A DNA stretch of 64,000 nucleotides from Paracoccaceae bacterium. Its GTDB lineage: Bacteria > Pseudomonadota > Alphaproteobacteria > Rhodobacterales > Rhodobacteraceae. The DNA is taken from the NCBI GenBank assembly GCA_014872815.1, contig WKFK01000008.1, forward strand, positions 240,534 to 304,533. The letters are read 5' to 3'. The position numbers and the translations under genes are program-made. This document shows positions 54,898-63,611 of the stretch, piece after piece. Each line of letters starts with the position of its first letter. Position 1 is the stretch's first letter. The notes below the pieces were generated by a model. That model worked only from the letters and a program-made list of their open reading frames with translations. It was not told the origin of the DNA and made no database searches.

Positions 54898-54930
54898 TTT
54901 GGTCTCGCTGTTAAAGATTGTTTGTGGATA

Positions 54931-54940
54931 TTGTATCCAA
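54931..54940. promoter_or_regulatory. GntR-type operator 1 (aldehyde dehydrogenase promoter)
   Basis: TTGTATCCAA within ATTGTATCCAATTT, 34 bases upstream of the dehydrogenase start. The same decamer occurs at 55777-55786 and, inverted, at 55688-55697, each just before a gene of the hydroxyproline locus. Confidence 0.65.
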
Positions 54941-54984
54941 TTTAATCAATCAAGCAAGGCCAATCGCGTAAAATGCGTGTCGTT

Positions 54985-55662
54985 TCAGGTTTCGATCGCG
55001 CGCTTGGCTTCGATCAACTCAAGGAGTTCGTTTTTGGTGCGTTCGATATGCGCGGCCAAAAGCTCACAGGCTGCTGTCTCTTTGCGCTCGCGCGCCAGTT
55101 TGAGAAGTTCGCGGTGTTCTTCTTTGGCAGGTTCACGTTGTTCCATGACACTAAGATGAAGTCGGACATAGCGATCGGACTGCAGGTTAATGCGTTCCAA
55201 AATCTCCGTGGACAGGTTGCGGCCAGCCGCGGCGTATAGAGCGCCATGGTACTGGTGGTTCAGAGTACCCCAACGTGCCACGTCATCTTCATCATAGGAG
55301 GCTTCCATTTGCGTGAGGATCGCGTCGCATTTTTCAAAATCGGCCAGGGACATCTGGGGAATTGCGCGGCGAAACAGGTCGGTTTCGATCAGGATGCGCA
55401 GATCAAAAATTTCGCCGATCTCGGCAATTGAATGTTTGGTTACCGAACCGCCGCGGTTGTTTGCCCACTGGATCAGGCCTTCGGCATTGAGCCGTTTGAG
55501 GGCTTCGCGTATCGGCATGCGGGACACGTCATATTCTTCGGCCAGCGCTTCTTGGCGGATTGGTTCGCCTTCGGACATGTCACCACTCAGAATGCGCTCG
55601 CGCAGATCATTGGCGATCATTTCCGGCAAACTCTGTTTGGTAACCGCGCGCTTTCCAGCCAT
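54985..55662 (-). CDS. GntR family regulator with FCD domain
   Basis: A 225-residue regulator. The winged HTH is at about residues 10-75 ('EEYDVSRMPIREALKRLNAEGLI'). The C-terminal FCD domain (85-215) has 'IFDLRILIETDLFRRAI', 'NHQYHGALYAAAG' and a final His (EEHRELLKLA), the positions that bind metal and carboxylate effectors. It probably senses a hydroxyproline-derived acid and controls the flanking genes through TTGTATCCAA sites. Confidence 0.9.
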   Translation of the reverse strand: MAGKRAVTKQSLPEMIANDLRERILSGDMSEGEPIRQEALAEEYDVSRMPIREALKRLNAEGLIQWANNRGGSVTKHSIAEIGEIFDLRILIETDLFRRAIPQMSLADFEKCDAILTQMEASYDEDDVARWGTLNHQYHGALYAAAGRNLSTEILERINLQSDRYVRLHLSVMEQREPAKEEHRELLKLARERKETAACELLAAHIERTKNELLELIEAKRAIET

Positions 55663-55687
55663 GCTGTATCCCTCTTTAAGGTGTGTT

Positions 55688-55697
55688 TTGGATACAA
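55688..55697. promoter_or_regulatory. GntR-type operator 2 (gntR promoter)
   Basis: TTGGATACAA, the inverse of TTGTATCCAA, lies 25 bases upstream of the gntR start codon, suggesting autoregulation. Confidence 0.6.
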
Positions 55698-55776
55698 CTA
55701 CCGTTCATGCACTGATTTTCCAACAGTATTTGCGGTACTGGTGTCAGTTTTTGGCTTGAGGAGTGCGTTGGGATTA

Positions 55777-55786
55777 TTGTATCCAA
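55777..55786. promoter_or_regulatory. GntR-type operator 3 (reductase promoter)
   Basis: TTGTATCCAA in ATTGTATCCAATAT, 27 bases upstream of ATG 55814. Nearly identical over 14 bases to operator 1 before the aldehyde dehydrogenase. Confidence 0.65.
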
Positions 55787-55813
55787 TATCCTATAATTAA
55801 TGGGGAAGACGTA

Positions 55814-56830
55814 ATGACTGAGATGGTTCAAGTTGCACTGGAAGAGGTGCGTCAGTTGTCAGTGCGGATACTCACGAAAGTGGGGTATGGCGATCAGCAT
55901 GCGCAGGCCATCGCGGAGATGCTGTATCAGTGTCAACGCGATGATTGTCAGTCTCATGGATTGTTTCGGCTGCTTATGTGCCATCAAACGATGAAGGCCG
56001 GGAAAATTGACGGTCATGCCTTGCCCCATGTCATTCCCTCCGAGGGGGGCATTGTGCGGGTAGATGCCCGCAACGCTATGTCTCTACTTGGGGTAAATGA
56101 GGCGATGCCGCTTTTGATCGAGAAAGCCCGCAAATATGGCATGGCGGCCATGGCTGTGAACAATTGCTTCCATTTTTCCGCTCTCTGGCCTGAAGTGGAA
56201 CGCCTTTCCTCTGAAGGTTTGGCCGGATTATCTATGGTGCCAAGCCATTCCTGGGTGGCTCCGGCAGGAGGAAAGCGCGGTACATTAGGAACCAATCCGT
56301 TGGCGTTTTCTTGGCCGCGGGCAGGAAAAGACCCGTTCACGTTTGACTTTGCCACCAGCGGGTTTGCGCGGGGAGAGATCGAGCTATACTTGCGCGCTGG
56401 TAAGCCTCTGCCTGAAGGCGTGGCAGTGGATGCAGACGGAAATCCAACCACAGATCCACAGGCCGCTCTGGACGGCGCGATGCTGACTTTTGGCGGTTAC
56501 AAGGGGTCTGCGCTTTCGATCATGATTGAACTGATGGCAGGGCCATTGATTGATGATTTGACCAGTGCGGAAAGCATGGCATTTGCCGAGGGGCAGGGCG
56601 GTGCGCCCTATCACGGGCAGATTATTCTGGCGTTTGATCCGTATCATTTGAGTGGCGGGCGGGTTGCCGACAATGATGCGCGGGCCGAACGGTTGTTTGC
56701 GGATATTCTGGATCAGGGAGCGCGGTTGCCGTCGCAGCGCCGATTTGAGGCGCGGGCGCGCAATACAGAGCGCGGATATGTCGAGGTGCCAAAGACCCTT
56801 TTAGAAGATCTCAAGAAACTGGGCGGCTAA
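55814..56830 (+). CDS. Malate/L-lactate dehydrogenase family reductase (delta-1-pyrroline-2-carboxylate reductase type)
   Basis: 338 residues from ATG 55814, with GGGGAAG upstream (the frame opens earlier at 55763). The Ldh_2/YlbC-type fold shows 'CQRDDCQSHGLFRL' (catalytic His region), 'AMAVNNCFHFSALWPEVE', 'GTNPLAFSWP' and 'GGYKGSALSIMIELM'. In hydroxyproline loci this family reduces delta-1-pyrroline-2-carboxylate to L-proline (LhpI/DpkA), which suits the two 3-hydroxyproline-dehydratase candidates beside it. Its stop TAA lies in the loop of a 7-base hairpin. Confidence 0.82.
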   Translation: MTEMVQVALEEVRQLSVRILTKVGYGDQHAQAIAEMLYQCQRDDCQSHGLFRLLMCHQTMKAGKIDGHALPHVIPSEGGIVRVDARNAMSLLGVNEAMPLLIEKARKYGMAAMAVNNCFHFSALWPEVERLSSEGLAGLSMVPSHSWVAPAGGKRGTLGTNPLAFSWPRAGKDPFTFDFATSGFARGEIELYLRAGKPLPEGVAVDADGNPTTDPQAALDGAMLTFGGYKGSALSIMIELMAGPLIDDLTSAESMAFAEGQGGAPYHGQIILAFDPYHLSGGRVADNDARAERLFADILDQGARLPSQRRFEARARNTERGYVEVPKTLLEDLKKLGG

Positions 56831-56839
56831 AGGCCGCCC
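56821..56839 (+). terminator. Hairpin overlapping the reductase stop codon
   Basis: GGGCGGC (56821-56827) pairs with GCCGCCC (56833-56839), with the stop codon TAA in the loop. Only a weak T run (TCCTGTTT) follows. It separates the convergent genes at 56830 and 56847. Confidence 0.55.
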
Positions 56840-56846
56840 ATCCTGT

Positions 56847-57872
56847 TTAGGCGCCCCAGGTGTCGCTAAGGCGGTAGCCTGTGGGCCAGGGGTCGTCTGG
56901 ATCCAGCATGTGTTGATGGATGCCAGTCACCCATCCACGTCCTGAGATTTCCGGCACGATCGCCGAGCGGTCTCCCACCGTTGTACTCTCGACGATGCGG
57001 CCGGAGAAGCGAGAACCAATGATGGATACGGCCTCAAATGTCTCGTTGGGTTTCATCTGCCCTTTTGCAGACATAAGCGCCATACGCGCTGAGACAGCTG
57101 TTCCAGTGGGCGACCGGTCTACTTTGCCCGGCTGGATCGCGACGGCGGATTTACCAGTGAGGCCGGTCTCTGTGCGGGAGAGAGGGCCGCAGAACGCGCA
57201 GAACGATATGTGGTCCCAATCCGGATTCTCCGGATGTGTGAAGCCAAGTTGATCGTTGGCGGCGTTGGTGATGGCCACCCCCAGACGCGCGATGTCTTTG
57301 GCCTCGTGCTCCACAATGTCAAAGCCAAGTGCCTTCGCGTCCACAACCACAAAGCTGTCGCCGCCATAGGCCGTGTCGACCGTGATTGTTCCGTGACCCG
57401 GCACCTCAAGCGGCACGCCGATTTTGTCGGCAAAGCTGGGCAGGTTTTGCACAAAGATACGCTGTGCCTTGCCGTCTTTGCACTCGGCTCGGACTTTCAC
57501 CAAACCGCCTGGGGCCTCCAGCGTCATACGGGTTTCCGGTTCCTGCATCGGGATGATGCCGCCATCCAGGAGCACGGTGGACACACAGATTGAGTTGGAG
57601 CCGGACATGGGGGGGGTGTCTTCGGGCTCCATGATGATCCAGGCGGCGTCCGCGTCAGGGTGTTTGGGTGGCACCAAAAGGTTCACATGGCGGAAAACGC
57701 CGCCACGCGGTTCGTTCAGCACGAAATTTCGCAGGGTTTGATCCTTGGCAATGAAACTGCGTTGGTCCCAGATTGTATCGCCGGGCGGTGGGGCGACACC
57801 GCCGACAATCACGTCGCCCACTTCGCCTTCGGCATGGGCGGAGATCAAATGGATGGTTTTGCTGCTGCGCAT
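56847..57872 (-). CDS. Proline racemase superfamily protein with Ser/Thr active site (probable 3-hydroxyproline dehydratase)
   Basis: A 341-residue diaminopimelate-epimerase-fold protein. Where epimerases have MCGHG and DRSPCGTG, this one has '[10 protein letters not shown]' and '[12 protein letters not shown]': both catalytic Cys positions are replaced, the first by Ser and the second by Thr. In this superfamily Cys/Cys pairs racemise or epimerise, and a Thr at the second site marks trans-3-hydroxyproline dehydratases, so loss of racemase activity and a dehydratase role are inferred. It heads away from the reductase and is 12 bases beyond the enolase-type gene. Confidence 0.8.
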   Translation of the reverse strand: MRSSKTIHLISAHAEGEVGDVIVGGVAPPPGDTIWDQRSFIAKDQTLRNFVLNEPRGGVFRHVNLLVPPKHPDADAAWIIMEPEDTPPMSGSNSICVSTVLLDGGIIPMQEPETRMTLEAPGGLVKVRAECKDGKAQRIFVQNLPSFADKIGVPLEVPGHGTITVDTAYGGDSFVVVDAKALGFDIVEHEAKDIARLGVAITNAANDQLGFTHPENPDWDHISFCAFCGPLSRTETGLTGKSAVAIQPGKVDRSPTGTAVSARMALMSAKGQMKPNETFEAVSIIGSRFSGRIVESTTVGDRSAIVPEISGRGWVTGIHQHMLDPDDPWPTGYRLSDTWGA

Positions 57873-57883
57873 TATGTGGTCCT

Positions 57884-58987
57884 TCAGCGGTAAGTGGCGA
57901 CAGGCTCGCCGAGGGCGTCAAGAATGGGCGTTACCCCCAAGCCCGGCGTGTCCGGCGCGGTCATGCGGCCATTTTTGCGCTTCGGTGCACCCTTGGCGAT
58001 GGTGACTGTGCCGTATGAGTTGAAGTCTGTCGCGGAGAAAGTGAACTCCGCGGGCGTGGACCGGGCCAGATGGGCAATGGCTGCGGTGGTGATATCGCCG
58101 CCCCAGGTGTCTTCAATGGTCATGGGAATGCCATGGGCGACACAGAGGTCACGCATCTGGCGGGCTTTGGTGAGGCCGCCAACCTTGGAGATTTTCAGGT
58201 TGATGGCGTCCATCGCGTCCTCAGCGATGCCTTTCACCAAAGTGTTAGGCGTGTCGATGACCTCGTCCATCACAAACGGCAGGGAGGTGCGGCGACGGAT
58301 CGAGACGCTCTCTTCGTAGGTTAGGCAGGGCTGTTCGATGTAGACATCCAGATTGGATACGGCATTCACAACACGAGCGGCTTCGTGGCGGGTCCAGCCT
58401 GTGTTGGCGTCGGCAACCAACTGATCGGTTTTCTTCAGCACAGCGCGCGTGGCGTGGATGCGGTCGATGTCGTCATTGGCTGCGCCGCCAACCTTCAGTT
58501 GGAACTTGGTGTAGCCCTCAGCGGCATAGCCTTCGATTTTCTTGGCCATGACATCTGGGTCTTCCTGACTGATGGCGCGGTAGAGCACCACGTCGTCTTG
58601 CGCAGCGCCGCCGAGCAAGGTGTAGACCGGCAACTGGGTCGCTTTGCCAAGCAAGTCCCAGCAAGCGATGTCGACTGGGGCCTTGGCGTAAGGGTGACCG
58701 CGCAGCGCCGCGTCCATGGTGCGATTAATGGCGCCCATGTTGAGTGGGTCCTCACCAATGAGGTGCGGAGCCAGTTCGGCAAGACCTGCGCGCACGCCTT
58801 TGGCGAAGGACGGTAGGTAGGCCGACCCCAAGGGGCAACATTCGGCGTAGCCTTTCAGGCCTTCATCGGTGAGAATTTCCAGCACAGTGCTGTCAAAGAC
58901 TTCGATGAAGTTTCCGTTGGACCAGTTGTAGCGCCCTTCTTTGAGAGGCAGGTCCACTTGATACACATTCAATGCAGTGATTTTCAT
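57884..58987 (-). CDS. Enolase-superfamily (MR/MLE) enzyme, probable cis-3-hydroxyproline dehydratase
   Basis: 367 residues from ATG 58985-58987; the open frame extends upstream without a plausible start. Barrel Lys residues are in 'FQLKVGG' and 'LKISKVGG', and metal ligands in 'VADANTGW' (Asp), 'YIEQPC' (Glu) and 'VMDEVI' (Asp). A Lys on each side of the barrel suits racemisation-type proton abstraction. Relatives in hydroxyproline loci are cis-3-hydroxy-L-proline dehydratase and hydroxyproline-betaine epimerase; the first fits the neighbouring reductase better. Confidence 0.8.
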   Translation of the reverse strand: MKITALNVYQVDLPLKEGRYNWSNGNFIEVFDSTVLEILTDEGLKGYAECCPLGSAYLPSFAKGVRAGLAELAPHLIGEDPLNMGAINRTMDAALRGHPYAKAPVDIACWDLLGKATQLPVYTLLGGAAQDDVVLYRAISQEDPDVMAKKIEGYAAEGYTKFQLKVGGAANDDIDRIHATRAVLKKTDQLVADANTGWTRHEAARVVNAVSNLDVYIEQPCLTYEESVSIRRRTSLPFVMDEVIDTPNTLVKGIAEDAMDAINLKISKVGGLTKARQMRDLCVAHGIPMTIEDTWGGDITTAAIAHLARSTPAEFTFSATDFNSYGTVTIAKGAPKRKNGRMTAPDTPGLGVTPILDALGEPVATYR

Positions 58988-59000
58988 GCGAGTTCTTCCT

Positions 59001-60239
59001 TTAAAAACGGCTGGCCGAGTAGGCGGTGAGGGGGATGGCGGGCTTGGTGTTGTCCGCCAAATCCGCAATCAGTTCGGCTGTGCCCGCAGATTGGGTCAGG
59101 CCCAAATGTCCGTGACCGAAGGCATAGAGGATGTTGTTGCTGTGTGCTGATGGACCAATCACCGGTAGGCTGTCAGGGAGAGAAGGACGGAACCCCATCC
59201 ATTGCTTTCCCCCGTTCGTGTCTAGATCAGGTAGGAATTTGGCCGCTTTTTGTAGCAGTGTATCAGCGCGTTTGTAGTTAGGCTTGAGTTTGAGGCCGCC
59301 AAGCTCGACCGCGCCGCCTACGCGCACGCCACCGTTGATTTTGGTCACGACGAAGCCATGACCGCCAAAAGTCAGGTGAGTGCGTAGAGGGAAAGCGCCA
59401 GCAGGCAGCGTGGTGTTGTAGCCGCGCTCGGTTTCAAGCGGGATTTTGTCTCCCATGGTTTGCGCGAGGTGGTGCGACCACGCGCCCGCTGCGACAACCA
59501 CTTTGGGGGCTGTGATGGGGCCGTTTTCAGTATGCACAACAGTGGCGCTGTCATGACATTTCAGTGCGTGGATCGTCGCTTTCTCGATACGACCACCAAG
59601 GGCGAGAAAGGCTTTGGCAAGATGCTGTGTCCAGGCCTGTGGGTCGACTGTGTTCATCCAACCGGGGGTGAACACCGCGTGCGTGAAGCGCGGATCCAAA
59701 CCGGGTTGGATCTCCGCGATGGCTTCGGGGCTTTCAAGCGTTTGAAAGTCGATACCGTGAGAGCGACGCAGCTCCCAGCCAGGCAAACTGAAGCGGAATT
59801 CTTTTTCGCCTTCGTAGAGCTGCAATTGGCCTTCGCGTTGCATCATGTCTTCGCCGTTTGTGGCTGTGATCTGACGCTCCAGCGCGGCACGGGAATGGGT
59901 CATCAGCTGGGTTTGCGCGTCCACCGAGGCGGTATAGCGGTCTTGCCAACTGGCGCGCCAGAAACGCAGCATCCACGGGGCGATTTTCAGAGCGTAGGCA
60001 GGTGGGATCGACAGGGGGCCAAGCGGGTCAAGCAGCCATTTGGGGGCTTTACGCATGATGCCAGGGGTGGCGAGTGGGACAATATCGGTGAAGGCAAAGG
60101 CGCCTGCGTTGCCTTGGGAGGCTTCCGCCGCAACACCGCTGCGATCCAAAACACGGACCTGATGGCCGCGGCGTTGCAGTTCCAGCGCGGTGGAGATGCC
60201 GATGATGCCGGCGCCGATGACGATGATGTCGTTTGTCAT
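59001..60239 (-). CDS. FAD-dependent D-amino-acid oxidase/dehydrogenase (D-hydroxyproline oxidase type)
   Basis: A 412-residue DadA-like flavoprotein. The dinucleotide motif '[20 protein letters not shown]' opens it, and '[13 protein letters not shown]', '[12 protein letters not shown]' and '[11 protein letters not shown]' are the DAO landmarks. In the trans-4-hydroxyproline pathway it oxidises cis-4-hydroxy-D-proline to delta-1-pyrroline-4-hydroxy-2-carboxylate. Follows the epimerase gene on the same strand after a hairpin-bearing 66-base spacer. Confidence 0.88.
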   Translation of the reverse strand: MTNDIIVIGAGIIGISTALELQRRGHQVRVLDRSGVAAEASQGNAGAFAFTDIVPLATPGIMRKAPKWLLDPLGPLSIPPAYALKIAPWMLRFWRASWQDRYTASVDAQTQLMTHSRAALERQITATNGEDMMQREGQLQLYEGEKEFRFSLPGWELRRSHGIDFQTLESPEAIAEIQPGLDPRFTHAVFTPGWMNTVDPQAWTQHLAKAFLALGGRIEKATIHALKCHDSATVVHTENGPITAPKVVVAAGAWSHHLAQTMGDKIPLETERGYNTTLPAGAFPLRTHLTFGGHGFVVTKINGGVRVGGAVELGGLKLKPNYKRADTLLQKAAKFLPDLDTNGGKQWMGFRPSLPDSLPVIGPSAHSNNILYAFGHGHLGLTQSAGTAELIADLADNTKPAIPLTAYSASRF

Positions 60240-60267
60240 GCCTGTAACCTGTCGTGAGAGGTAGGGA

Positions 60268-60299
60268 CCGGACAGGCATGGGAAGGAATGTCTGTCCGG
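60268..60299 (-). other. Intercistronic hairpin between epimerase and oxidase genes
   Basis: CCGGACAG (60268-60275) pairs with CTGTCCGG (60292-60299), and the stem can extend by CAT/ATG past one mismatch. There is no T run, so it is likely an mRNA processing or stabilising element inside the hydroxyproline operon. Confidence 0.5.
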
Positions 60300-60305
60300 A
60301 AGGCG

Positions 60306-61238
60306 CTAATGCGCAATGCCGTTTTTGAACGGATCGTTGCCGTCAAACAGGATGGTGCTTTGTGCAGTGACGAAGGCCTGTCCTGTGATGGACGGGATCA
60401 CGCCGCCGTTTGGGCCGGTTTGGTAGGACAACCTGTAGGGGCTGCCGATCACGCTGTGCTGCACGATCTCTTCCCCCGGTGCCAAACGGTTGTCTGCGGC
60501 TAAGCAGGCCAGCCGCGCCGAACTGCCTGTGCCGCAAGGCGAGCGGTCGTAAGTGTCATCCGGGCACAGCACAAAGTTGCGGCTGTGCACGTCTCTTTGC
60601 GGCGCCTCGCCTTGGAAGATCACGTGGTCGATGGGTTCGCCGTTTTCGCCACCAGCGCCTTGGGCGATAGCGGCCTCGCGTACCGAGATTGCCAGGTCGG
60701 TGAGTGCGCGTATGTTTCCTGTGTTAACGGGCAGCGGGCTTGGGTCGACAATGAAGAACCAGTTGCCGCCGTAAGCAACATCCCCTTCAATGACGCCATG
60801 CCCCGGCACATCAACGGCAACTTTGGAGTGTACGCGTCGGCTTTCGACGTTTTTCACAGTCACAGTATTGGCGTCGCTGAGTTCGACCTCCACGACACCA
60901 ACCGGGGTTTCAATGCGATGCACCCCTGGCGATATGCGGCCTAGATGAGCAAGCGTCACTGTGAGGCCAATGGTGCCATGGCCGCACATGCCAAGCACGG
61001 CGCCCATGTCAAAATAGATGACACCAGCCACACAGGTGGGATCCACCGGTTCTACCAGAAGCGCGCCCACCATTGCCGGTTGGCCACGCGGCTCCCGCAT
61101 GACGGAGAGGTAGAATTCTTCATGGTCCGTCGCTAGACGACGGGCGCGCTCTGCGAGGGAGCCGGTCCCCAGATCCGGCCCCCCATCGAGGATCACCCGG
61201 GTGGGCTCTCCCCCTGTATGACTGTCGATCACATGCAT
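60306..61238 (-). CDS. 4-hydroxyproline 2-epimerase (proline racemase superfamily, Cys/Cys type)
   Basis: A 310-residue enzyme. Both catalytic cysteines are present: 'GMCGHGTIGLTVTL' and 'YDRSPCGTGSSAR'. 'IDSHTGGEPTRVI' opens it. It interconverts trans-4-hydroxy-L-proline and cis-4-hydroxy-D-proline, the entry step of the pathway. Its start overlaps the end of the deaminase gene by ten bases. Confidence 0.92.
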   Translation of the reverse strand: MHVIDSHTGGEPTRVILDGGPDLGTGSLAERARRLATDHEEFYLSVMREPRGQPAMVGALLVEPVDPTCVAGVIYFDMGAVLGMCGHGTIGLTVTLAHLGRISPGVHRIETPVGVVEVELSDANTVTVKNVESRRVHSKVAVDVPGHGVIEGDVAYGGNWFFIVDPSPLPVNTGNIRALTDLAISVREAAIAQGAGGENGEPIDHVIFQGEAPQRDVHSRNFVLCPDDTYDRSPCGTGSSARLACLAADNRLAPGEEIVQHSVIGSPYRLSYQTGPNGGVIPSITGQAFVTAQSTILFDGNDPFKNGIAH

Positions 61239-62188
61239 TCAGCGATGACTCCGCCTTGCTTGGACCAGTCGGCAAACCAGGTGCGGAACAGGCTGTATTG
61301 CTGCTCACAGTAGTTGCGCTGAGCGTCGCTCAGAACATCGGTTTCGTTGAAGTGCAGGCGGTATTCTTCCTCGCCGTTCAGGACCAGCAGGTATTTGTAA
61401 TAGAGTACCAGATCGGTGCCTTCATCGAAGCTGGCCAGAACGCCGAAAGCCTCTTCCAGCTCTTTGGCGCGCATGCGGGCTTCGGCGTGACCTGCAGCTG
61501 CTTTTTGCGAAAGCGCGGCGAGCAGCAGGGCTTCTTTGGGAAGTGCCGTGCCGATGCCAGTGATAGAGCCAGTGGCGCCACAGTTGACAAAGCCGTGGTA
61601 GACTTCGGTGTCCACGCCAACCATCAGGGTGACCTGATCGTCTTGCGAAGTGATGTGTTCTGCGGCGTAACGCAGATCATCTTTGCCGCCGAACTCTTTG
61701 AAGCCAATCAGATTTTTGTGTTCCGCGCGCAGTGCGAAGAACAGTTCTGCGCGAGTGGCGAAACCATATACCGGGCTGTTGTAGATGATGGCTGGTACAT
61801 CTGGAGCGGCTTCAAGAATGGCTTTGAAGTGGTTCTTTTGTGCCGCAATGGAAGAGCCGCGGGACAGAACGCGTGGGATGACCATAAGGCCAACCGCGCC
61901 AACTTTCTGTGCGTGCGCGGCATGGGCAACGGCGGATTTCGAGTTGATGGCACCGGTGCCAACAACGACGGGGATGCCTGCCTCCACCAGACGTTCCACG
62001 CCGGTCATGCGCTCTTCGTCGGTCAGCAGGGGCCAGTCGCCCATGGAGCCACAGTAAACAACGGCGGACATGCCCGCCGCGATCATGTCGTGGCCTTTTT
62101 TCACCAGCGCGTCGTAATCCGGGGTGCGGTCGGCTTTGCATGGGGTCATGAGGGCCGGCATGGTACCGGAGAAGATATTTTTGGTCAT
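61229..62188 (-). CDS. Dihydrodipicolinate synthase family protein (pyrroline-hydroxycarboxylate deaminase)
   Basis: 319 residues from ATG 62186-62188; the frame is open 54 codons further upstream without a plausible start. A TIM-barrel class I aldolase fold: 'VYCGSMGDWPLLT', Tyr in 'IIYNSPVYG' and the Schiff-base Lys in 'IGFKEFGGKDD'. Between the epimerase and importer genes it should deaminate and dehydrate delta-1-pyrroline-4-hydroxy-2-carboxylate to alpha-ketoglutarate semialdehyde, the substrate of the dehydrogenase at 53383. Confidence 0.88.
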   Translation of the reverse strand: MTKNIFSGTMPALMTPCKADRTPDYDALVKKGHDMIAAGMSAVVYCGSMGDWPLLTDEERMTGVERLVEAGIPVVVGTGAINSKSAVAHAAHAQKVGAVGLMVIPRVLSRGSSIAAQKNHFKAILEAAPDVPAIIYNSPVYGFATRAELFFALRAEHKNLIGFKEFGGKDDLRYAAEHITSQDDQVTLMVGVDTEVYHGFVNCGATGSITGIGTALPKEALLLAALSQKAAAGHAEARMRAKELEEAFGVLASFDEGTDLVLYYKYLLVLNGEEEYRLHFNETDVLSDAQRNYCEQQYSLFRTWFADWSKQGGVIAECM

Positions 62189-62219
62189 AGCTTGAGCCTT
62201 TTTGGTCTTGCGTGCGGGG

Positions 62220-62942
62220 TTAGCGCACGTTGGCGAGGAATTTTTGGGTGTGTTCAGATTGTGGGGTTCCGAAGATCTGCTCGGGTGGGCCGATCTCTTC
62301 CATGACGCCCTGATGGAAAAAGGCGACACGGTCGCTAACGTCGCGGGCAAAGCCCATTTCGTGGGTGACGCAGATCATGGTCATGCCTTCTTCGGCCAGC
62401 ATGCGCATGGTCTCGAGCACTTCGCCGACGAGCTCTGGGTCGAGCGCGGAGGTGGCTTCGTCAAAGAGCATGTATTCCGGCTCCATGGCGAGGGCGCGGG
62501 CGATTGCTAGACGCTGTTGCTGACCACCGGAAAGGGCCGATGGGTAGACGTCCAGCTTTTCTCCCAGGCCGACGTGCTTGAGCTGTTGCGCAGCAATTTC
62601 ACGGGCTTCGGCTTTGGATTTGCCTTTCACGATCTTAGGCGCAAGCGCGACGTTTTCCAAAGCGGTCAGGTGTGGGAAGCTGTTCCATTGCTGAAATACC
62701 ATGCCTAGTTGCTGACGCAGTTTGTTGATGTCGGTGCCTTTGGCATGCACGTCGGTGCCATCCACGACCACCTTGCCTTGTTGCACAGGCTCTAGCCCGT
62801 TGATGCAATAGAGCAGGGTGGATTTGCCGGAACCGGAGGCGCCGATGACGGAGAGCACCTCGCCTTTTTCCACGTTTAGGTTGATGCCTTTGAGCACGTG
62901 AAGCGCGCCAAAGTACTTATGCAGATCTTGAATTTCGATCAT
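62220..62942 (-). CDS. Polar amino-acid ABC transporter ATP-binding protein (GlnQ/HisP family)
   Basis: 240 residues from ATG 62940-62942, overlapping the permease stop (ATGA). Walker A 'GASGSGKST', signature LSGGQQQR, Walker B '[12 protein letters not shown]' and H-loop 'CVTHE' are intact. By context it powers import of hydroxyproline or a related amino acid. Confidence 0.93.
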   Translation of the reverse strand: MIEIQDLHKYFGALHVLKGINLNVEKGEVLSVIGASGSGKSTLLYCINGLEPVQQGKVVVDGTDVHAKGTDINKLRQQLGMVFQQWNSFPHLTALENVALAPKIVKGKSKAEAREIAAQQLKHVGLGEKLDVYPSALSGGQQQRLAIARALAMEPEYMLFDEATSALDPELVGEVLETMRMLAEEGMTMICVTHEMGFARDVSDRVAFFHQGVMEEIGPPEQIFGTPQSEHTQKFLANVR

Positions 62943-63601
62943 TGGGCCCACTTTCTTTCAAGCGACGCGGCGTAGCGCGAAATTGGGTAGCTGAGCGCGA
63001 AGTAGAACGCGCCTGCGAGTGTGAGTATGAGGAAGGGTTCTTGAGTCCGTGTGATCAGGATCTGGCTGGCTTTGAGCAACTCGACGTAGCCCAGCACAGA
63101 GACCAGCGCGCTGTCTTTCATGACGCCAAGAGCAACCCCGACCCAGGCTGGGAAAACGGCGCGGCCGCCGATGGGCAGCACCACATGGCGCAGGTCTTGC
63201 CAATAGCTCATGCCCAGGCTGCGCGCGGCGCGGCGCATAGAAGGCTGCACGGCCTCGATCCCGCCGCGGGCAACGTTGGCGACAAGCGAAGCGGTGTAGA
63301 TCGTCAGGATCACCACGCCGGAGGCAAAGGGATCAAGATTGAGGCCCACAATCGGTGCGAAGTTGTAAAACAAAACCAATTGGATGATCAGTGGCACGGA
63401 TCGGAAGACATCCAGGATGGGAGCAACCGTCAGTGCGGCGGCCCACTTACCTTCGTACAAGATCCAGCCAAAGACCACGCCCAGAACGGTGCCGATGGAG
63501 ATCGACAGGACCGAAATCCACATGGTGCGCAGGGCGGCTTCGCCGAGAAACAGGAGGTCTTTGGGAGCAAAGCCGCTGAAGAAGCTTACAGTAGGTTCCA
63601 T
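62939..63601 (-). CDS. Amino-acid ABC transporter permease (HisM/GlnP family)
   Basis: A 220-residue membrane protein with about five helices. '[32 protein letters not shown]' region is the EAA-type coupling loop. It pairs with the permease at 63612. Confidence 0.92.
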   Translation of the reverse strand: MEPTVSFFSGFAPKDLLFLGEAALRTMWISVLSISIGTVLGVVFGWILYEGKWAAALTVAPILDVFRSVPLIIQLVLFYNFAPIVGLNLDPFASGVVILTIYTASLVANVARGGIEAVQPSMRRAARSLGMSYWQDLRHVVLPIGGRAVFPAWVGVALGVMKDSALVSVLGYVELLKASQILITRTQEPFLILTLAGAFYFALSYPISRYAASLERKWAQ

Positions 63602-63611
63602 TGGGCGCTCC

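Noticed and set aside
61256-62305. A 349-codon open frame on the plus strand opposite the deaminase gene.
   Set aside because: Shadow of the well-supported dihydrodipicolinate synthase-family gene.
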